Of a stretch of DNA of 8,944 bases, positions 6,159 through 8,944 are shown piece after piece (position 1 is the first letter of the stretch; each line of letters begins with the position of its first letter). This DNA is from CAJWLW01 sp963580095 (lineage in GTDB: Bacteria > Verrucomicrobiota > Lentisphaeria > JABSQK01 > CAJWLW01), in NCBI GenBank assembly GCA_963580095.1, contig CAUZJQ010000170.1:1-8944 (forward strand). Direction: 5' to 3'. Made by a program: the position numbers and the translations under genes. The notes under the pieces were generated by a model. That model searched no databases. It was not told the DNA's origin and saw only the letters and a program-made list of their open reading frames with translations.

Positions 6159-7484
6159 TCAGAGCAGGTTGGCGGCGATCTCCGCCAGTTCGCTGCGTTC
6201 GCCTTTAGTCAGCGTGATGTGCGCTGAGATCTTCTCGTCGCCGAACCGATCGATGACACAGGAAAAACCATTGGAGTATGCGTCGACGTACGGGTTGTCG
6301 ATCTGGTGCAGGTCCCCGGTGAGCACTACCTTGGTGCCGCGGCCGACGCGGGTGACGATGGTCTTCACCTCGTGCGGCGTCAGGTTCTGTGCTTCGTCGA
6401 TGATCATGAACTGATGCGGAATGCTGCGGCCGCGGATATACGTCAAAGGTTCCACGCCGATTTCGTCCGACTCGAGGATGTCCGGTGGCAGCGACCGCCG
6501 CCGGCTGCGCCGGTCGATTTCACGGATCAGTTCGATGGCGTCGAAGATCGGCTGCATCCACGGCCGCATCTTCTCGTGGACGTCACCCGGGAGATAGCCG
6601 ATATCTCGACCCATCGGCATGGTCGGTCGTGAGACGGTCACGCGGTGATAAACGTCTTTCTGCACCACCTGAAAAAGCCCGGCAGCGACGGCAAGCAGCG
6701 TCTTGCCGGTGCCGGCCTTGCCGAGCAGCGTGACCAGGTTGATGCTCTCGTCGAGCAGTGCATCGAGTGCGAAACACTGCCCGAGATTGAGCGGTTTGAT
6801 TCCGAGAATCCCAGCACTGGCTGCAGACAGCCTGGAAACTTTTGTTGGCGATACCTGCGTAATTCGCCCCAAGGCCTGTTCCTTGCCGTCGTTTGGGGCC
6901 TTGAACAGGACGTATTCGTTGGGAGCGAACTCGCCGTTTTCCTGCTCGAGAATGCAGTGTCCGGTGCGTAGAAACTGGTCGATCTCCTTGGGGGCCCGCT
7001 CGAATTCGTGATATCCGACACCCATTTTCCGGCGATGTTTGTCTGGCTCGGCGTAGTCTTCGGCGTAGATGCCGAGGGCATCGGCCTTGAGCCGCAGGTT
7101 GATGCTCTTGGTGACGATGATCGTCGGCGTGTCGGCGTCGTGTTCGTTGAGGTAAACGGCCAGGTTGAGGATCCGGTTGTCAACGCTGGTGTCGAGTTCC
7201 AGCCCGGTATTGGCCAGCATGTTCTCGCATTCACCGGCAAAGACGCGCAGCAGGCTGCCGTTTTCGAGGCGGACGCCCTCGCCGAGCTTGGCATTCTGCC
7301 GGTGCAGATCGAGTTGCTGGATGACCGCCCGGGCATTGTTGCCGAGCTCAGTGATGTCTCGCTTGAAAGTGTCCAGTTGCTCGATCACCTCGAGCGGAAT
7401 GATAACTGTGTTATTGGCAAAGACGTTGATCGCGTTGGGATCGTACAGCAGGACGTTGGTGTCGAGAATGAATTTTTTTCGCAT
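6159..7484 (-). CDS. PIN-PhoH fusion protein (PhoH-family ATPase/RNA helicase with PIN nuclease domain)
   Basis: A 441-residue cytoplasmic protein like mycobacterial PhoH2 and Bacillus YlaK, thought to unwind and cut RNA. The N-terminal PIN domain opens with FILDTNVLLYD (D8), then VIEQLD (E35, D38) and DNRIL (D102). The last acidic position, usually TKD, is TKS (S127). The PhoH ATPase has Walker A GKAGTGKT (residues 255-262, K261), then RPTMPMGRDIGYLPGD, Walker B MIIDEAQ (D363, E364), LTGDLHQIDNP, and GERSELAEIA near the C-terminus. I start it at 7484, where MRKKFILD begins as family members do. An in-frame ATG at 7553 would add 23 residues, but a promoter-like pair overlaps that start. No good SD is seen for either. 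It faces folP across a shared promoter region and converges on the sugar transferase gene with 5 nt between the stops. Confidence 0.93.
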   Translation of the reverse strand: MRKKFILDTNVLLYDPNAINVFANNTVIIPLEVIEQLDTFKRDITELGNNARAVIQQLDLHRQNAKLGEGVRLENGSLLRVFAGECENMLANTGLELDTSVDNRILNLAVYLNEHDADTPTIIVTKSINLRLKADALGIYAEDYAEPDKHRRKMGVGYHEFERAPKEIDQFLRTGHCILEQENGEFAPNEYVLFKAPNDGKEQALGRITQVSPTKVSRLSAASAGILGIKPLNLGQCFALDALLDESINLVTLLGKAGTGKTLLAVAAGLFQVVQKDVYHRVTVSRPTMPMGRDIGYLPGDVHEKMRPWMQPIFDAIELIREIDRRSRRRSLPPDILESDEIGVEPLTYIRGRSIPHQFMIIDEAQNLTPHEVKTIVTRVGRGTKVVLTGDLHQIDNPYVDAYSNGFSCVIDRFGDEKISAHITLTKGERSELAEIAANLL

Positions 7485-7613
7485 AGGCTGGACAGGTGTT
7501 TTCCGTCGATTCAAAAATTCCGCAGATTCATAGCTTATGGTATATCTTTTCATGGTCCAAATGGCAAGTTATTCCTGATCTGAATCACTGCTATTCTACG
7601 GTTTCCCGGCCCT
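7485..7613. promoter_or_regulatory. Divergent intergenic region between phoH-type gene and folP
   Basis: This 129-bp AT-richer stretch separates two outward-facing genes, so it should carry both promoters. The minus-strand candidate is listed separately. For folP only a weak -10, TATTCT at 7592-7597, is visible, without a fair -35. There is no convincing Shine-Dalgarno before the folP ATG. Confidence 0.45.
7539..7567 (-). promoter_or_regulatory. Candidate sigma70-type promoter for the PIN-PhoH gene
   Basis: On the minus strand a -35 TTGCCA (complement of 7562-7567, 5 of 6 consensus) and a -10 TATACC (complement of 7539-7544, 4 of 6) are 17 bp apart, the ideal spacing. Transcription would begin near 7532, downstream of the ATG at 7553 and about 48 nt upstream of the ATG at 7484. 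Position and match are good by eye but untested. Confidence 0.4.
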
Positions 7614-8450
7614 ATGAAATTTACCTGTTGCAGCAACTCATTCGATTTGGACCGCCGTGTGTTGATCATGGGTGTTCTCAATGTGACGCCGGATTCATTC
7701 TCAGACGGCGGCGACAACGTCGTGCCGGACCTGGCCATCGCCAATGCCCTGGCGATGATCGACGCCGGCGCCGACATCATCGATATCGGCGGAGAATCCA
7801 CACGGCCCGGTGCTGAACCGGTCAACGCCGCAGACGAACTCGCCCGCGTGTACCCGGTCATTTGCGGGCTTCGCAAAGAGACTGACGTACCGGTGAGTAT
7901 CGATACCTGGAAATCGCAGGTCGCTCGCGACAGCATCGCTGCGGGCGCCGTAATCATTAATGATATTAGCGGCTTCAATCGTGATCCGGTGATGAAATGT
8001 GTGGCCGCGGATACAGGTGCCGGTTGTGTCGTCATGCATATGCGCGGCACGCCGCAGGCCATGCAGTCGCAGACCGATTATGACGATCTGATCGGCGAGA
8101 TGACCGAGTACTTCGGCCGGGCTCTGGAAGATCTCAAGGCGGCAGGCGTAGCTCCAGACAATATCTGTCTCGACCCCGGTATCGGTTTCAGTAAAACCGC
8201 GGAGCAGAACCTGCTGCTGCTGCGGCGACTGGCCGAGTTCGGCGGCTACGGTCGTCCGATCCTGCTCGGGCCGTCGCGCAAATCGTTCATTGGTAAAACA
8301 CTGGGCATCGACGATCCGGGCGCCCGGATCTGGGGTACGGCCGCCGCGGTTGCTCTGGGCGTTGGTGCGGGCGCCCGCATCATCCGTGTGCACGACGTGG
8401 CAGCTATGCGCCAGGTCGCCGATATGGCACTGGCTCTCAGCAGCGCCTGA
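7614..8450 (+). CDS. folP: Dihydropteroate synthase
   Basis: A 278-residue cytoplasmic TIM-barrel enzyme of folate synthesis. It joins 6-hydroxymethyl-dihydropterin pyrophosphate with p-aminobenzoate to give dihydropteroate, and is the target of sulfonamides. All family blocks are present: MGVLNVTPDSFSDGG (N23, D27), IGGESTRPGA, SIDTWK (D97), IINDISG (N116), MHMRG, LDPGIGFSK (D187), SRKSFIG (K223) and IRVHDV (R258, H260). Length matches the family. The ATG at 7614 gives a short lead-in before the first block much like E. coli FolP; M19 is an alternative but would clip the first strand. It is divergent from the PIN-PhoH gene and 33 nt upstream of an O-methyltransferase, with no ftsH, glmM or folK beside it as in some lineages. 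Nothing suggests a resistance-type variant. Confidence 0.97.
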   Translation: MKFTCCSNSFDLDRRVLIMGVLNVTPDSFSDGGDNVVPDLAIANALAMIDAGADIIDIGGESTRPGAEPVNAADELARVYPVICGLRKETDVPVSIDTWKSQVARDSIAAGAVIINDISGFNRDPVMKCVAADTGAGCVVMHMRGTPQAMQSQTDYDDLIGEMTEYFGRALEDLKAAGVAPDNICLDPGIGFSKTAEQNLLLLRRLAEFGGYGRPILLGPSRKSFIGKTLGIDDPGARIWGTAAAVALGVGAGARIIRVHDVAAMRQVADMALALSSA

Positions 8451-8483
8451 AACCACAACACCCCAGTCGAGAATTCCCAAGCG

Positions 8484-8944
8484 ATGGCCATATACGACGA
8501 TCAACACAGCGAGTACATCACGGCGCTGTTCGCAAAACAGGACGATGCCCTGCGCCGTATCTATGAGGAAACGCCAACCCAGGGATTGCCCGCGATCAGT
8601 ATTCGGCCGGAGGAAGGACAGTTTCTGCATCTCCTGGTGCGTGCCTGCGGTGCCCGAAAAGCCCTCGAGATCGGGACATTGGGCGGGTACAGCGGCGTGT
8701 GGATCGCGCGTGCACTACCGCCGGAGGGCAGCCTGACAACGCTCGAGTTCGAGCCGAAACATGCCGATGTGGCGCAGCGGAATTTCGAGCTCGCCGGCGT
8801 CAGCGATCGCGTGACAATCCATGTCGGTGATGCGCACGACATGCTGTTGACCCTGGCACCGGATGGACCGTACGACTTCGTCTTCATCGATGCGGAAAAG
8901 ACCGGTTACCAGCGTTACTACGAGTGGGCGGTGAGCAATGCCCA
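8484..8944 (+). CDS. SAM-dependent O-methyltransferase, family 3 (catechol/caffeoyl-CoA type), N-terminal part
   Basis: An open frame of 153 complete codons running off the window end; family members are about 210-225 residues, so roughly a third is missing. Residues 62-71 read EIGTLGGYSG, the SAM-binding loop as found in this family. LEFEPKHAD follows, with an acidic residue placed to bind the ribose, then GDAHDML and FVFIDAEKTGY, where D136 is the usual metal ligand. The substrate is unknown; bacterial members methylate catechol-like small molecules or tRNA wobble uridines (TrmR/YrrM of Bacillus), so tRNA modification is one option. The start at 8484 is 33 nt after folP, suggesting co-transcription. 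Only a weak GAGAA lies 10 nt upstream. Confidence 0.9.
   Translation, partial: MAIYDDQHSEYITALFAKQDDALRRIYEETPTQGLPAISIRPEEGQFLHLLVRACGARKALEIGTLGGYSGVWIARALPPEGSLTTLEFEPKHADVAQRNFELAGVSDRVTIHVGDAHDMLLTLAPDGPYDFVFIDAEKTGYQRYYEWAVSNA

Noticed and set aside
7008..7583. A 191-codon plus-strand open frame
   Set aside because: It is the shadow of the PIN domain of the PIN-PhoH gene and ends in its promoter region; no motif supports it.
7701..8630. A 309-codon minus-strand open frame
   Set aside because: It is antisense to folP, which carries every dihydropteroate synthase block; long antisense frames are common in GC-rich coding DNA.
1..8944. Mobile elements, CRISPR arrays, tRNA or rRNA genes, toxin-antitoxin or phage genes
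   Set aside because: No transposase or integrase motifs, repeated spacers, RNA-gene signatures or phage proteins were seen. The PIN domain is fused to PhoH and is not a VapC-type toxin with an antitoxin partner.

Overview
The window looks like chromosomal DNA from a diderm (Gram-negative) bacterium of moderately high GC. The evidence is an outer-membrane BamA homologue with a signal peptide, a membrane-bound glycan O-acetylation pair and a lipid-linked sugar transferase. There are no mobile elements, RNA genes or CRISPR arrays, and every gene is intact apart from the two cut by the window edges. The lineage cannot be fixed from sequence alone. The style of BamA and of dihydropteroate synthase (GPSRKSFIG), and the absence of the skp/lpxD partners usual next to proteobacterial bamA, make me lean weakly towards the PVC side (Kiritimatiellota/Verrucomicrobiota-like). 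A proteobacterium is not excluded.

Layout. 1-452 (minus) is the N-terminal part of a hydantoinase/oxoprolinase-family protein with a GTG start. It is divergent, across a 269-bp regulatory gap, from a plus-strand run at 722-6153: bamA (five POTRA domains plus beta-barrel), then an AlgI-type MBOAT acyltransferase, a DltD/AlgJ-like SGNH protein and a WcaJ-type phosphoglycosyl transferase. The last three are separated by only 5 and 9 nt and form a likely operon. It converges, with 5 nt between stop codons, on a minus-strand PIN-PhoH gene (6159-7484). A 129-bp divergent promoter region separates that gene from folP (7614-8450, dihydropteroate synthase) and a SAM-dependent O-methyltransferase (8484 to the window end).

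How the genes fit together. The phosphoglycosyl transferase would load the first sugar phosphate onto undecaprenyl phosphate, starting an exopolysaccharide or O-antigen-like repeat unit. The MBOAT protein would pass acyl (probably acetyl) groups across the inner membrane, and the SGNH protein would attach them to, or assist their transfer onto, the exported glycan. BamA inserts outer-membrane proteins and may share the envelope theme or simply be a neighbour. The phoH and folP-OMT units are unrelated housekeeping or RNA-metabolism genes.

No clear new system was found. The points most worth a second look are three departures at conserved sites: Asn for the usual Asp in the SGNH catalytic block, Ser for the last acidic residue of the PIN site, and a missing Ser-Pro break in the sugar transferase membrane helix. 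The bamA neighbourhood, the phoH start/promoter overlap and the scarcity of Shine-Dalgarno sequences also merit checking.
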